A program made the position numbers and the translations under genes. From contig NC_084813.1 of NCBI RefSeq assembly GCF_963583255.1, positions 17,365,799-17,429,798 of the forward strand: a stretch of 64,000 bases of DNA, written 5' to 3'. Shown piece by piece: positions 1-13,200 of the stretch. Origin of the DNA: Pyrus communis. Its lineage: Eukaryota; Streptophyta; Magnoliopsida; Rosales; Rosaceae. The notes under the pieces are model-generated. The model saw only the letters and a program-made list of their open reading frames with translations, was not told the origin of the DNA and ran no database searches. Each line of letters begins with the position of its first letter. Position 1 is the stretch's first letter.

Positions 1-69
1 ATAGTTGCACAGAAAGAGGTTAAATTATGGAAAATATTTTGACACCTATAGATGATGGCATAAACTAAC

Positions 70-222
70 CTCGAAATTGAGTGAGAGCCCTTCTCGTAAC
101 GAAGATTCTGCCTCCTGAATGTTTCCTTCATCAAGCTTGGCCTGAACCTCTGTTGCTTTCATGGAATTCCCATTTGCAGAGAATTCAACCACCATGCCTT
201 CCTCGTACTCGCCAGACTCCAT
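70..222 (-). CDS. NPG1: NPG1-like calmodulin-binding TPR protein, first coding exon (partial)
   Basis: This is the first coding exon of a gene that continues beyond the left edge. From the ATG at 222 it encodes about 51 residues, beginning MESGEYEEGMVVEF and ending in a segment around KLDEGNIQEAESSLREGLSL. That segment matches my memory of the start of the TPR region in NO POLLEN GERMINATION 1 and its relatives, which are plant calmodulin-binding TPR proteins needed for pollen germination. The exon ends in a donor (GAG then GTTAGT, intron from 69). A longer reading from a GTG at 252 exists, but the ATG at 222 is preferred. An acceptor-like CAG lies near 256, so the leader may contain an intron. 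Family assignment rests on about 35 residues, so NPG1 versus NPGR paralogues is not settled. Confidence 0.62.
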
Positions 223-1400
223 TGATCGGCTCCTGACTATCTGCTGCCTCACCCTGTTTCACAAATATCACTTTTGTCCTGGTCTCTGATCCATTCAACA
301 CTTAGCTGACAAACATATAACGCTGCAGTTCTTACAAGTCAAACGGTAAAGTTAGTTAAAGTATAAAACATAACAATTTGTGTAACAAATCCAGCTACCC
401 TGACACATTCGGTGCATGTGCACTACTTACATGTATACATCTACATGGACTTGTATAACAAAAAAGTCACGAGCTGTAAACTTTCACTTAATTGAAACAA
501 AACCTTACAATGCATAACCTTCACACCATTAGACCATGCTAGCATTCCTTCCCAAAAAACAATAACATGAAAAATAACAGGAAATGTGGGGGAAATTGTT
601 CTAGTTAAACAGAGAATCATACCAAAACTTTGCGGGGAGGGTATTGGAAGCCAAAAAACAAAATTTGAATCTCAGGTTTTCCCTATCTAACCTATAACAC
701 ATTTCATCTCAGCTAAGCCCAAATGCATATAACTCGAAGCTATTCCATTTCCCAAATTTTCTCAGGAGCCAAACAGATGGTAAGTACTACATTACTGATA
801 TCTAGATAAACTAGAGTTTTACGTAAAGAACAATGCCAAGGGACAATTACCAATCTACAGATCCAATGCAATCCAATTAAGCTGGAAAAGGAGAATTTTA
901 AGTCAAACTATTATTCGGTTGCTAAGAAACACAATAATTTGAAATGAAAAGTTATCAAAAATAAAAATTTACAAGCTTTCATAATCCAGGACCCAAAAAG
1001 CAACATTTTCAATCAGTATCCATTGAGTTGAAATTCCAAAAGAACCCCGTTTGCAAAACACGACCTTTCACAATTTCATTACACTGCCATTCCATTTTCT
1101 TTCGTTTTCTCTCTCAATTTTCTCACCAACCAAACACCTTTAAAAATCCCCAGTTCGTACTAATTGCTCACCTTGCCTGTCGTACCAGATTCAGATCACG
1201 GTTCGCTGAAAAACGACGGAGCTGGATATTGAATTCCCGCGACGGAACGCGACCGGTGAGGGGAGAATAAGCGGAAGCGGGGTGTTTGGCAAGTGAGAAA
1301 ATTCAGGGCGTTTGTGAGGTTGAGAAAGCGATGTGTGTGCGTGTGTGCGTGTGTGAGAGAATTTAATGGGGTTATTCGGAGCTGCTGCGAGACATAAAAA
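223..1400 (-). promoter_or_regulatory. 5' leader, probable leader intron and promoter region of the NPG1-like gene
   Basis: No coding feature is supported here. The part next to the ATG looks like a 5' UTR entered through an acceptor near 256. The pyrimidine-rich block around 1030-1150 and the GC-richer block 1180-1400 look like an upstream leader exon and core promoter of the minus-strand gene. No TATA box could be fixed. An 80-codon plus-strand frame at 1028-1270 has no ATG and no family resemblance, so it is left out. Confidence 0.35.
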
Positions 1401-1556
1401 AACGTTCTTCTCTACCGTCTTCAGTCCTCATTATTTTATTTCGTTCTTGGGGGTAAATCTTTAATTTAAAATTGGTGTCAAAGGTGAACGGTTCAGTTTC
1501 CAAAAAATAAAAAAAAAGGTGAACGGTTCCCTAGATCCCTTTATTTAACTCTTAAT

Positions 1557-1592
1557 TAATATATATATATATATATATTTTTTTTTTTTTAA
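1557..1592. repeat. AT microsatellite followed by a T-run
   Basis: A run of alternating AT passes directly into about eleven Ts. It lies in the AT-rich spacer between the divergently oriented NPG1-like and PPR genes. Confidence 0.8.
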
Positions 1593-2935
1593 AATAATTC
1601 AAGTAATATTCTGATCTAAATATAAATTTAAATATTAAGTACTAATAACTTAATTTCATATTAGTGTTAATTTTAAGAATATTCCAAATACATATCTAAT
1701 ATTTTTAAAATTACACCTACATTAATGTTATGTTGCCAACCTAAAGTGATGACATCCAAGGATGAAGCTAGAAAGTTCATCGAGACACGACTAAGAAGTG
1801 GCGAATGCAGGTCTTTGTGCAATCCAAGAGTGCCCATTTTCTTTTTAATTTTTTAAGTGAGACATTTCATCGAGCACTTGGTTAACTCATACATTTTGTG
1901 TGCTTAACATCCCTACTTTTTGTGTCATTTTAATAGCATCTTTAGGTTAATATTGTTATAGTGAACAAATATAAACCCTATATATATATATAGGGTTAGG
2001 AGCTCAAATTAAAATGATGTATGGCAGTAGAGAGGGTTAATTTGCGTTTTAAAATGGCTAACTTAGAACTTTTCTTATCAAAACTACGTTCCCTAAAACA
2101 TATAGACTTTTTATTTTCTTCTTCTTGTTCCTCTTCATGAGTTACAAGAACCAACTTTGCAACTAAACCGTTTTTTTTCTTTTTCTTTCTGTTATATCCG
2201 CCTCCTAGTGGTTGTTAATGAAGAATGAGTGATAGACTTGGTGGTGATTGTGAGTTGATTATTATTCGTCATAGTCTAGTTCGACATCGTATTGAGCGAT
2301 TAAAATCAACTACGACTTAAGTGGGACTTTAATTCCTACTTAGGCCACATTATATCCCAATCCAAAAACTTATTGGTGGCACATTCCCCCACTAACCCTT
2401 AACTAGTTTTCAGCCTTGATGATATCACTCGCATCAAGTGATGGCGTAGACAAATAAATTAAAGGGCATGTTGGAATTTTACTATCGTGGCATCTATGGA
2501 GCTCTAAATCCTCAAAGCTATCCTTTTAGCCAAGGAAATTTAAGGATAACTTTGCGAAAAACGATCTGTTTGAGGAATCAAAGCTTCATAGACGACGTGT
2601 CAATAAAAATTTGAACATGCCCATCAATATATTTGTTCACGTCATTAATTACACTCTAAAGACTTAACATATATCTAATTTTCAAAACGTTAAGTAGTTA
2701 TTTAAAATGTTCTTTAAACGGTCAAATATCTTAAATTATGAAGTCTAAATTTGTTTCAACTTATTATTCCCACGTGTCCACCTAGTCCACTCTGGTTCCT
2801 TTTTGAGCGAGTAACTTAAGTTTTTTGTCAAAGAAAAATGAGAGTCTTCCGCTCCCACACCTTCACAAAAGCCCCTTCAACTCCATTGACACTCAGCTTT
2901 GGTTCAAACGCTTCTGAGAGGCACCCAGATAAGAA
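1593..2935. other. Intergenic spacer between NPG1-like gene and PPR pseudogene
   Basis: AT-rich DNA with no ORF of coding character on either strand. The last 100 bases before 2936 probably contain the promoter and leader of the PPR gene, since the first PPR codons start at 2936. I see no recognisable transposon ends here. Confidence 0.5.
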
Positions 2936-5900
2936 ATGCCTCAAACCCTTTTCTTGAAGCCTTTCATTTCATCAGCTCCTCTGGATAATTGGAGGTTTGT
3001 TTCTCTTCCTTCACCCCCGTTTGTTAAACCCCTGCAAAACCCTCAGAACCCCATCTTACATTTGAGCATTTGTGTTTTGTTTCAGGTTCTAAAGTTTGAA
3101 TCTTTAGTGTCCTGTTGGGTTGATTGTGTAATTTGGGGGATAACATGGAGAATTTGGGTCTCTGGGTTGTAGTTTTTAGTTTTTACTTTGAAAGTTGCAT
3201 GCTTTAGGCTTTAGCTATGAAATTATCTGGGCAGCCAAACAGGGAACCGTGGTTCATTAAATTTTCAATTTTGATTCAAAATACTGAAAGATATGGATAT
3301 GAAGTATGTTTTTTTTCTTCTTGTTATAGTTTTCCTATCTTGCATATTTGCATTTGGTGCTGCTGCATTTCTTGGGGTTGAAGGTGAGAATGGTGGTTCT
3401 GTATGTCTTTGGAATCAAAGTAGGGAGTCATATAATTCATTGAGTGAAATTGGGTTGCCATTACACTCAAAGTCGAAGTACAAGCATATACTATAGATAT
3501 AGGAGTTTTACATTATTTTATATCTTCCTAATTGCAGTGTTAAGTAATTTACTTCTTTGCGCTCCGGCCTTTGGCTTGTTTGCGCAAGTGGATGCATATC
3601 GACTTTGTACATTCAGATTGCCGGCAACCCGGGACACTCATGTTTTTCTTAGAAATTACTAGTCCGAGAGATATTTGATGATATATGTGTTCATTGTGAT
3701 ATTCAGTAATAACTGTGGACTTTTTGTCTTCAGTAAATTGAAAGAATGCACAAATTCTATAGGTTCCCGTGTCATTTGTATGGGCATGCTGGCACCAAGA
3801 AGGTTCTTGCAGAAAAGGAAGAAAGTAGAAGCTTTCAAAGATGCTGCTGATGAAGCCGAGCAGAAGAACTGGAGGAGACTTATGAATGAAATTGAAAAGA
3901 CAGGTTCTGCAGTTTCTGTGCTCAAAAGTGAAAAGCTCAAAGACAAGACTATTCCCAAGGATGTTGTCCTTGGAACTTTGGTTAGATTTAAGCAACTGAA
4001 AAAATGGAACCTTGTCAGCCAGGTGTGTAAAGATGCTCTTTTTGTTGTGCAATTATTCGGTTTCTGAGCGCATTTCTTTAAATGCTGGATTTTATTTGAT
4101 GATTAAATCACTTGTTGCTTATGTTCCTTTGACTTCTAGATTCTCGAATGGCTTCAGACGCAAAACTGGTGGGACTTCAGCAAAATGGATTTCCTGATGC
4201 TTATGACAGCTTATGGAAAGTAAGGGCACTACACAAGGGCTGAGAAGCTTTTAAGGTTGATGAATGAGAAAGGCCGCCATCCACCAAGGGTAATATCTCA
4301 TACTGCTCTTATGGAAGCATATGGAAAAGGACGGCGGTATCACAATGCTGAAGCAATATTTAGAAGGATGCTGTCTTCTAGGCCTGAACCGTCTGCTGTG
4401 ACATATCAAATAATACTAAAGATATTTGTTGAGGTAAATACCTTGTTTAGCCAAACTTGTCACTGTCCTAACAACTTCGATTAAATCTTAATTTTCAGTT
4501 TAGTGCTGACAACATTTTGATGATGCCGGCATCTTCAATATTTTCAATGTTGCTGCCCTTTGAGCATTATGCATGCTTTCATTGGAGTCTTTCTACCTGC
4601 CTCATATAGTACCTTGAATTACTGGGGTCTAAGTTCAAGGAAGCTGAAGAAATATTTGAGACTCTTTTAAATGAGGAAAAATCACCTTTAAAGCCAGACC
4701 AAAAGATGTTCCACATGATGATTTCTATGTATAAGAAGGCGGGGAGCTATGACAAGGCTTGTAAGATGTTTGCAGTGATGTCTTAGAGAGGTGTTCCACA
4801 ATCGACGATCACTTATAATAGCTTGATATCATTTGAAAATAATACAAGGAAGTCTCCAAGATGTATAACCAGGTAAATTTTGGTAAAGTACATGAATAAT
4901 TACTTAATTAGCCATGTAGCTCGGTAAGGCATGCTAAACCTTCCTATTTGAGTATGCTTTACAATTACAAAATAGGGTTGCAGCAATATTTTGCTGGTCT
5001 GTTTTGAAGAAAGAAAATAGTTTCCTTGGTCTGTTTTTTTTACTACTTTTTAAGCATCATTGGTTAATATATGATCCAAATAGAAGAATGTGCGGTCTTG
5101 CAGCAATAATTTCCTGGTCTATTTTGATAAAAAAAAAAAAAACAAAGCTTACCTAAATGAGAATATGCGTTTTGTTATCACCGAGGTTTAACAATGATTT
5201 TACATGGTTGCCAATCACACATGAAAATTACTAAAATTATTGATCAAGGAGACGTAAAACCATGTCAATCACACATGAAAATTACTAAAATTGGCAAAAA
5301 TTATTGATCAAGGAGACGTAAAAATCCTGTATTTTCCTCTTTCTCATGCATATCATTTTACATTGTTTTTCTTTTTTTTGCTTTTTCCGAAAGGATTGTT
5401 GTGCTAACTAGTGGCAGTAAATGAATACTGAGCACCACGTGCACTTTATGGGATAGGCCTAATAAACAAAACTGGAAAAGAAAAAGTTTCAACTCTGTAA
5501 AATATTTACGTCGTCTCTCTTTCATTGACGTCTTAGGTTGGACCTGTTAGTTGTTGGGTTCACTTATCCTAAGAATCTAGGATCTAGAAGTCTTGGATGA
5601 TTCAGTATTTCATACTTGATAAGATATTTAAATTAGTATCATTTTCAAGCAGGACTTTTCTTGTATAATTTATTTGACATGTGTTGCCTTTTTTTGTCCA
5701 TCCTATTTACATAAATATTGTTTTATAGTGAATTTTGTCTGTTTACGTGTCTGAGCATGTACATGAACGTACTTGAGTTTCCAAAAACTGATCATTATTA
5801 GATCAGATTGTAAATCCCACCAACCAGTCAATGTTGGATTGGATTTGGTTGGCATCCATTGGGTCGTTCCTCTCACTTCTCTCCCTTTACCAATTACCTT

Positions 5901-6727
5901 GACATGTGTTTGTCGAACGAAATACCTAGGTCTTGCATGCATTTTATGGTTCTACTGTCTGATAGAACATGAATTATTAGGTGGCATAATGTCAACTATC
6001 GTATGTCAAAAACAGTTGTCCATTTATAGATAATTAAAGATATGCCTTTGTTGGAGGGTAGAAATAGCCCTATCCCTAAAAATTTACTCTCTGATCTGGA
6101 TAGTGAACCCTCTGTTTTTCTTCAGGTTTAACCCTGATCTTTGCTCTTATACGAGGATGCTACCAGCATATGTGAATGCATCTGACATGGAGGGTGCTGA
6201 GAAATTAATACAAGATGCATTTAAACACAATATCATCACTTATGGGACGTTAATCAAAGGGTATGCTAAGACAAATAATATCGAGAAGATGATGGAGAAA
6301 TATGAGGAAATGCTGGCATCTGGTATTACAACAATCATGGATGCGTATGGAAAGAACAGAGATTTCGGTAGTGCTGTTGTTTGGTACCAGGAAATGGAAT
6401 CCTGTAGGCTTCCGCCTGATCAGAAAGCAAAAAAATATCCTTTTGTCTCTGGCAAAAACAGCAGAGGAACAGAAGGTGGCTAACCAGCTTGTAGGAAATT
6501 TGGATCAGAGTAGCAATGAACAAGGAGCTAGTAAGTCTTTGGTGCCCGTTGATGAGAATGATAGTGACGATGAGTATGACAAAGAGGATGATGAAAAGTA
6601 TGATGATGAATTAGAGTGTTCTTCACAAGTCACTTCATCAAATAACGAGCGAAAACATGAACTGATTTATTTACACTCTGATAACGAGAAAAACCTCGGG
6701 GACTTACTTGCAGTTGCAGATTCGTAA
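2936..6727 (+). pseudogene. PPR protein gene (At3g59040-like), broken
   Basis: Exons of a P-class pentatricopeptide repeat gene in correct order, closest by memory to Arabidopsis At3g59040 (an organelle-type PPR protein). Pieces are: a short first exon MPQTLFLKPFISSAP (2936 to about 2991); an exon with GMLAPRRFLQKRKK and GTLVRFKQLKKWNLVSQ (about 3760-4022); ILEWLQTQNWWDF from 4141; TALMEAYGKGRRYHNAEA to 4434; FKEAEEIFETLLNEEKSP (about 4630-4873); CSYTRMLPAYVNASDMEGAE (from about 6126); and an acidic C-terminus (DDEYDKEDDEKYDDEL) ending at 6727. Lesions: TAA at 4221-4223 where the family has Leu; TAG at 4784-4786 (the 31 kb copy reads GAG); an intron acceptor near 4622 changed from CAG to CTG; the exons expected between 4873 and 6126, about three PPR motifs, are missing; and a short in-frame deletion plus a frame change near 6330-6445. 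Expression of a functional protein is unlikely. Confidence 0.8.
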
Positions 6728-7190
6728 AGTTGTGATATTCTATTTTGTGGTATAGTGGCTTGACAGTTAAGCCAAGAATATAAGTTAAGAGTTACTTTGT
6801 GGGAGCGGAATTACTTCACACCAGCTTGAGTGAGTATATTTTGCTGCTTGTGAACTATATTGGATGAGTATTCCGGCCACCCTTGATCGTCCTGCTCTTT
6901 GAGATGAGATGGACGGAGAACAAAATGGAACTGTTTGATGTTGCAGCAGCCTAGTTAATGTGCATTTTTCGGAATTCGCACTTGTCTATAACCACAAGCA
7001 CAATTTTGTGATTCAAGCATTGCAGCTTCTACACTAAAATGTCTGGTAATCTGATGAGCTGTGTGCAGGGGAAGAAGCAAGTAACAAAACAAACATCTAG
7101 GCTAATTCTCGTCAACCATGCGATATCAAAACAAAGGATTTCCTACATGAAGCGCAGGTGAAATGAAGTTCGGAAACCTTCATGGCCGCC

Positions 7191-9722
7191 TCATATATCG
7201 GTCACCAAGTCTAATCTTTGTGCACTTGCAGATCTCTTCAATCGTTCAGCTGCTTTTTCAACCTACAAAAGCATGGCCATTGGTGAGAACTTAGTCAAAT
7301 GCACTTCATATTTGCAATTTAAGATTAGATTTCGAAATTTAAATTACCTCAGCAGGCCAGTTTGTTCTCGCAGTGAGAACAATTAGAGTTGCTGTTTGTA
7401 GAAAAACTCCAATGATCAAACCCCACCAAATACCCTGAAAAGTACCAAAAATTCATCATTTGCCATCACTCACAAAACAAATCAATCACTTTTGCTAGCA
7501 AGAGTGAGGAGATATTCAACTTACTGCTACTCCCATGCTAGTTTTGAAGCCAAGAACACATCCGATTGGAAGACCGATAATATAGTAACATGCCAGGTTA
7601 ACATACGCCACAACAGCTTGCCATCCACTTCCGATCGCCACCCCTGAAATTCAACACAAGCTAAATTATAAACGACGGCTAAATCCTTAGTTTCTAGGTT
7701 GTTCATCCACTGCATCTATATATCATGTATGAATACCTGAGAGTATAGGTTGAATGCCATTCAAGAAAACAGAGATGGCCAGCAATGGGGTTAAATTCGA
7801 TACCGCCGTGGTAACCTCCTCGTCGCTCGTAAAAAGCTTGCTTAGTGCGACTCGGAATATCAATATAATCACAGTGAAGATTATGCTAATCAGTACGCTT
7901 GTCCCGTTCACTACAAACACCGAAAACTTGGCCACCTTCGCGTGCCCGGCACCGAGCTCATTACTGACTCGAACACTGGCTGCCGCGGCTAGCCCTAACA
8001 TAAATTGCAAGTCCCAGGTCAAGTAGCTCATGCTGGAATTGCATCACATCCAAAAAATGTAAAATTAGATTAAAATTTCTGTTAAACAACATGATCAAAA
8101 TTGACCAATAAAAGATGAAATGGATAAAAGAAAAAAATATTTATGGTGCTTCGGAGCATAAAATATAATTATGAAATAAATTGCTTTAGCAAAAGGCTTA
8201 CCAAATAGTAATGGAGTCCAGTGCGATTGTAGGATTGGCAAGAAGCCCTGATATCAGCACCAGCCCTTGGCTGTACCAAATCTCCAAACTACATCAATGC
8301 ATGGCAACAAAACCCAACGGTTATTTGTACGTAAAAATGAGTTTTATAAGTGAGACGTAACGAAAAAAAAAGGGGAAAATAGTAATACGCACAAATAAAA
8401 TTGGTAACAAATTTTTAATCAAAATAAGAACTTGGGGACGCTAAAAAGACAAAAAGACAGTAAGTCGTTGTTCTCGGTTGTGCTGTGACCAAAACTTTGC
8501 AACCGGTTGTATCTGCGTGGATTTCCTAAAAATCTCACACTTACCAGAGCATGACAGCGGAGGCAAGAGTCAACTTAAAGTAAGGCCAAATGCCCCTAAA
8601 TGCCTTCCAAGAGAAGCCAGTCCAAGTCTCCTTACACTTGGGGCTGACAAGAATGTAAATCCCATATACGATGACAAGAAGCCACCATGAGAAACTCAGA
8701 GTGAGAGCCGCCCCCGTCAGCCCATAATCCGCCACATAAACCACCACCCAACTGAGCAGAATGTGGACGAGGAAAACCCCGACCGACATATAGGCCAGAG
8801 GGTTGACAATGTTTTGTGCTTGGAGAAACCTCTGCTGAGGGCAGTTTATGGCAAATGCATAGAGCTGTGGGACTATTCCTCTGGCAAATACTTGTCCCTG
8901 CGCTGCTATTTCCTCTGTTTGGCCAATGGCTAAGAGGATTGGACCAGACCACCAGTACAAAAATGTTAGGAGCACTGCTGCTCCCAAGTGCAGGATGATT
9001 GCTCTTTGGCATATGATTCCCATTGCTGGATACTGTTTGGCTCCATATGCTTGCCCACACACCGTTTGCACAGCACTTGCCATTCCCAACTTTGATTCCA
9101 AACCAAGAATTAAGAACACAAAAGTGTTAGTCCAACCATACAAGAAAAATACGGAGAGAAAATTGGGCTACATGGCTTTTTTAGTGTAACAGGTTTGGCG
9201 CACTCGGTTTAGATTCAGATACTCCAAAATTGAACATTTTGTGTTTTTCTTACGTGTACAATGTGAACGCTAGATGCTAAACTGAAAAGCTGTGAAAAAA
9301 AGACAAAAAACATTGAATGAAAACTGCTATTTGCACTTAAAAAAAAAGACATTGAATGAGTCTGGACGGCTGCAGAATGATCAGAGTACTTTAGTAGTTT
9401 GGGTACGTACCATAATACCATAAGCAAGACCCTGAATTCCGACACTGGCAATAGAGGCACCAGCAAGCTCCAAGGCACTCAAATGCCCACAAAACATGAG
9501 AGTGGTAAAGCTGAGCATGTAGTTGAATATGGAGACGATGATAGATGAGCCGGATAAAATCCATAGGAGCCTTGACTCCCATGCCACCAGCCTAAGCCAC
9601 CACCGAACTGCAACGGGCTTGTGCTCCAGGAACTCTTCAACGGCAGTGGACGAGAGGTCAGGAATCCGGGAATGTGAGTCGAGTCTGTTAAGTAGCGGTT
9701 GGTACTCTTCCGCCGTCTCCAT
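7191..9722 (-). CDS. DTX40: MATE/DTX efflux transporter (DTX40-like), intact, 7 exons
   Basis: Multidrug and toxic compound extrusion (MATE) antiporter, a family of 12-helix membrane proteins that export organic solutes in exchange for protons or sodium. Exons on the minus strand: 9722-9411, 9089-8545, 8288-8202, 8032-7737, 7643-7525, 7434-7348, 7262-7191. All introns are GT-AG, frame is kept throughout, and the sum is 1,518 bases (505 aa), normal for the family. Recognisable motifs are [16 protein letters not shown] in helix 1, [76 protein letters not shown] and GIQPILSG. These match Arabidopsis DTX40 closely from memory. Substrate cannot be told from sequence. Start: ATG at 9722, the first Met of the conserved EEYQPLLN leader. 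Two near copies lie at 33975-36480 (broken) and 54768-57421 (intact). Confidence 0.9.
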
Positions 9723-9813
9723 GGTTATCTCAGCGGCTGAGACACCACTATTTGATGCTTGTGAAACTGTGTGAGATACTGTGCGTGGTTTACGCGGAAG
9801 GAGTGTGCACCAT

Positions 9814-9823
9814 GTATTTTTAC
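9814..9823 (-). promoter_or_regulatory. Degenerate TATA box of the first MATE gene
   Basis: About 95 bases upstream of the MATE ATG the minus strand reads GCGTAAAAATACATGG. The aligned site of the broken MATE copy (36574-36581) reads GCGTATAAATACATCATG, with a canonical TATAAATA. One T-to-A change has removed the consensus here while its flanks are kept. Confidence 0.5.
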
Positions 9824-9898
9824 GCTGTTACTTTGTGTGGAAAAATAAGAAGGGAAAAGGGGGAAACTAGGTTATATTCAACTACCATTAAAAAATAT

Positions 9899-10010
9899 TA
9901 CGTGTACAAGAGAAGTTTAGTTGCAACTACCTAAGTCAATATATATATATGGATATAATATTAGGTGTACAGGAGAAGTTTAGCTGCAACTACCCAAGTC
10001 AATATATCTG
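9899..10010. repeat. Imperfect 62 bp direct duplication upstream of the first MATE gene
   Basis: A block containing AGAAGTTTAGTTGCAACTAC at about 9911 recurs with few changes at about 9974 (AGAAGTTTAGCTGCAACTAC). The same motif occurs once upstream of the second MATE copy (about 36672) and again near 20242 and 44871, so it belongs to a dispersed or duplicated promoter-flank sequence. The rest of 9723-10271 shows nothing else I can name. Confidence 0.6.
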
Positions 10011-10271
10011 TACACTTTTTTTTTCTTGGAATTGACATAAAGTCAAATATCGAGCAGTGTTCAATTATTTATATATTAGCATATGGGGACACTTTATGTG
10101 TGAATAATTTCATTTTATTTTTTATTTTTGATTAAGGAGTGTGATTAGTTTTTAAATTTTTTTTAAAAAATATGAGACAATGATGATGAGATCTCTTAGT
10201 AAGGGCATATTTTTCTTAATATTGCATAATTATCATTTTGCCCTCTTCATGTAAATATTGGGTATCAAAAG

Positions 10272-13200
10272 TAGACCTGGCATTCGTGTCGTGTTTCTCG
10301 TGTTCGTGTCGTTTTCGTGTCATACCCGATAGCTTAACGGGTCGTGTCGTGTAATACCCGTTACAGTAAACGGGTAATATGACCCGACCCGAAATCAACC
10401 CGTTAATATTTTCAGGTAATATGACCCAACATGTTACCCGTTAAGAAAAATATATTTTAAATCAATAAAAATGAAAATGAAAAATATAATTTGACCCAAA
10501 AAAATGTAAAACATAATACTAAATTAGTATATACATACTAAATTTCGGAGTTAACACCTTAATGAAAGTTGTAAAGTTTTTCATTACGAGCGATTACATT
10601 TTTCACACTTCTACAATAATTATTATTAATTGTATTACTTTTTCACTAAAATAAATAACATTGTACATGAGATTTGGAGCGTTTTAAAAATCTAAACGAC
10701 CATGCAACCTTCCCAAAGGAACTCAAAGCTTACATGTTAATCCTGTTACAAAATCCTCAATTTTCATAAATCATCATGACATAAGATTTTGTCGTATCTA
10801 CTTCTGTAAATATTTTAAATTGATGACCAAATTAGTTCATTGTATTCATATAGGATCAAGGAGTGTAGCTATAAAAAAATCATCAAAATCAGAGTTAAAA
10901 TAGCCGTTAAATCGTGATTTTTCGTTTATAACCGTCGAAAAGTTTTGTCTTGTTACTTGATCTCTAAATGTTTGTTTTTTACAATTTTTGGCGTATGCGA
11001 TCTCGAATCATGTATAAACAAGTTTGACAATTGGATCATTGAAATTAGTTTCATAGGATGCGTATCCCATCAAAACGATACATTAACTAACACTTAGAGT
11101 TTATATATACTTTCATTAAGTATAACATAAGATTTTTTGGTATCCACTAGTGTAAATATTTTAAATTGAAGATCGAATTCATTCATGTATTCATATAAAG
11201 TCAAGGAGTGTAGCTCTAAAAAATCATCAAAATCAGAGTTAAATAACCGTTAAATCGTGATTTTTCATTTATAACCATCAAAAAGTTTTGTCTCTTTACT
11301 TAATCTCTGAATGTTTGTTTTTTGCAATTTTTGGTGTATGCGATCTCGAAGCATATATAAACAAGTTTGACGGTTGAATTGTTGAAATTAGTTTCATAAG
11401 ATGCGTATCCCATCAAAACGATAGATTCACTAACACTTAAGAGTTTATTTATACTTTCATCAAGTATAACATAAGATTTTGTGGTATCCACTAGTGTAAA
11501 TATTTTAAATTGAAGATCGAATTCATTCATTGTATTCATATAGGGTCAAGGAGTGTAGCTGTAAAACATCATCAAAATCGGAGTTAAAATAACCTTTAAA
11601 TCGTAATTTTTTGTTTATAACCGTCGAAAAGTTTTGTCTCATTACTTGATCTCTGAATGTTTGTTTTTTTCAATTTTTGGCTTATGTGATCTCGAATCAT
11701 ATATAAACAAGTTTGACAGTTGGATCGTTGAAATTAGTTTCGTATGATGCGTATCCCATCAAAACGATAGATTCACTAACACTTAAGAGTTTATTTATAC
11801 TTTCATCAAGTATAACATAAGATTTTGTGATATCCACTAGTGTAAATATTTTAAATTGAAGTTCGAATCATTCATTGTATTCATATAGGGTCAAGGAGTG
11901 TAGCTGTAAAAAATCATCAAAATCAGAGTTAAAATAACCGTTAAATCTTAATTTTTTGTTTATAACCGTCGAAAAGTTTTGTCTTGTTACTTGATCTCTG
12001 AATGTTTGCTTTTTTTGCAATATTTGGCGTATGCGATCTCGAAGCATATGTAAATAATTTTGACGGTTGGATCGTTGAAATTAGTTTCGTATGATGCGTA
12101 TACCATCACAACGATAGATTCACTAACACTTAAGAGTTTATTTATGCATTCATCAAGTATAACATAAAATTTTGTGATATCCACTAGTGTAAATATTTTA
12201 AATTGAAGATCGAATTTATTCATTGTATTCATATAGGGTCAAGGAGTGTAGCTATAAAAAATCATCAAAATCAAAGTTAAAATAACCGTTAAATAGTAAT
12301 TTTTCGTTTAAAACCGTCAAAAAGTTTTGTCTCATTACTTAATCTTTGAATGTTTGTTTTTTGCAATTTTTGGCCTATGCGATCTCGAAGCATATATAAA
12401 CAAGTTTGACGGTTGGATCATTGAAATTAGTTTCATAGGATGCGTATCCCATCAAAACGATAAATTCACTAACATTTAAGAGTTTATTTATACTTTCATC
12501 AAGTATAATATAAGATTTTGTGGTATCCACTAATGTAAATATTTTAAATTGAAGATCGAATTCATTCATTGTATTCATATAGGGTCAAGGAGTGTAGTTG
12601 TAAAAAATCATCAAAATCAGAGTTAAAATAGCCGTTAAATTGTGATTTTTTGTTTATAACTGTCGAAAAGTTTTTTCTCGTTACTTGATCTCTGAATGTT
12701 TGTTTTTTGCAATTTTTGGCGTATGCGATCTCGAACCATATATAAACAAGTTTGACGGTTGGATCGTTGAAATTAGTTTCATAGGATGCGTATCCCATCA
12801 AAACGATAGATTCACTCACACTTTAGAGTTTATTTATACTTTCATCAAGTATAACTTAAGATTTTGTGATATCCACTAGTGTAAATATTTTAAATTGAAG
12901 ATCGAATTCATTCATTGTATTCATATAGGGTCAAGAAGTGTAGCTACAAAAAATCATCAAAATTAGAGTTAAAATAACCGTTAAATCGTAATTTTTTATT
13001 TATAACAGTCGAAAAATTTTGTCTCGTTAAGTTACTTGATCTCTGAATGTTTGTTTTTTGCAATTTTTGGTGTAAGCGATCTCGAAGCATATATAAATAA
13101 GTTTGACGGTTGGATCGTTGAAATTAGTTTCGTAGTATGCGTATCCCATCAAAACGATAGATTCACTAACACTTAAGAGTTTATTTATACTTTCATCAAG

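Noticed and set aside
3549..4052. 167-codon minus-strand ORF
   Set aside because: Antisense of the PPR exon at 3760-4022 and adjoining intron; the sense strand has clear PPR-gene similarity.
8632..9060. 142-codon minus-strand ORF (and its copy at 35366-35794)
   Set aside because: Alternative frame over MATE exon 2; conserved only because the true frame is conserved.
8926..9189. Plus-strand ORFs over the MATE genes (also 35660-35917)
   Set aside because: Antisense shadows of exon 2 and the first intron.
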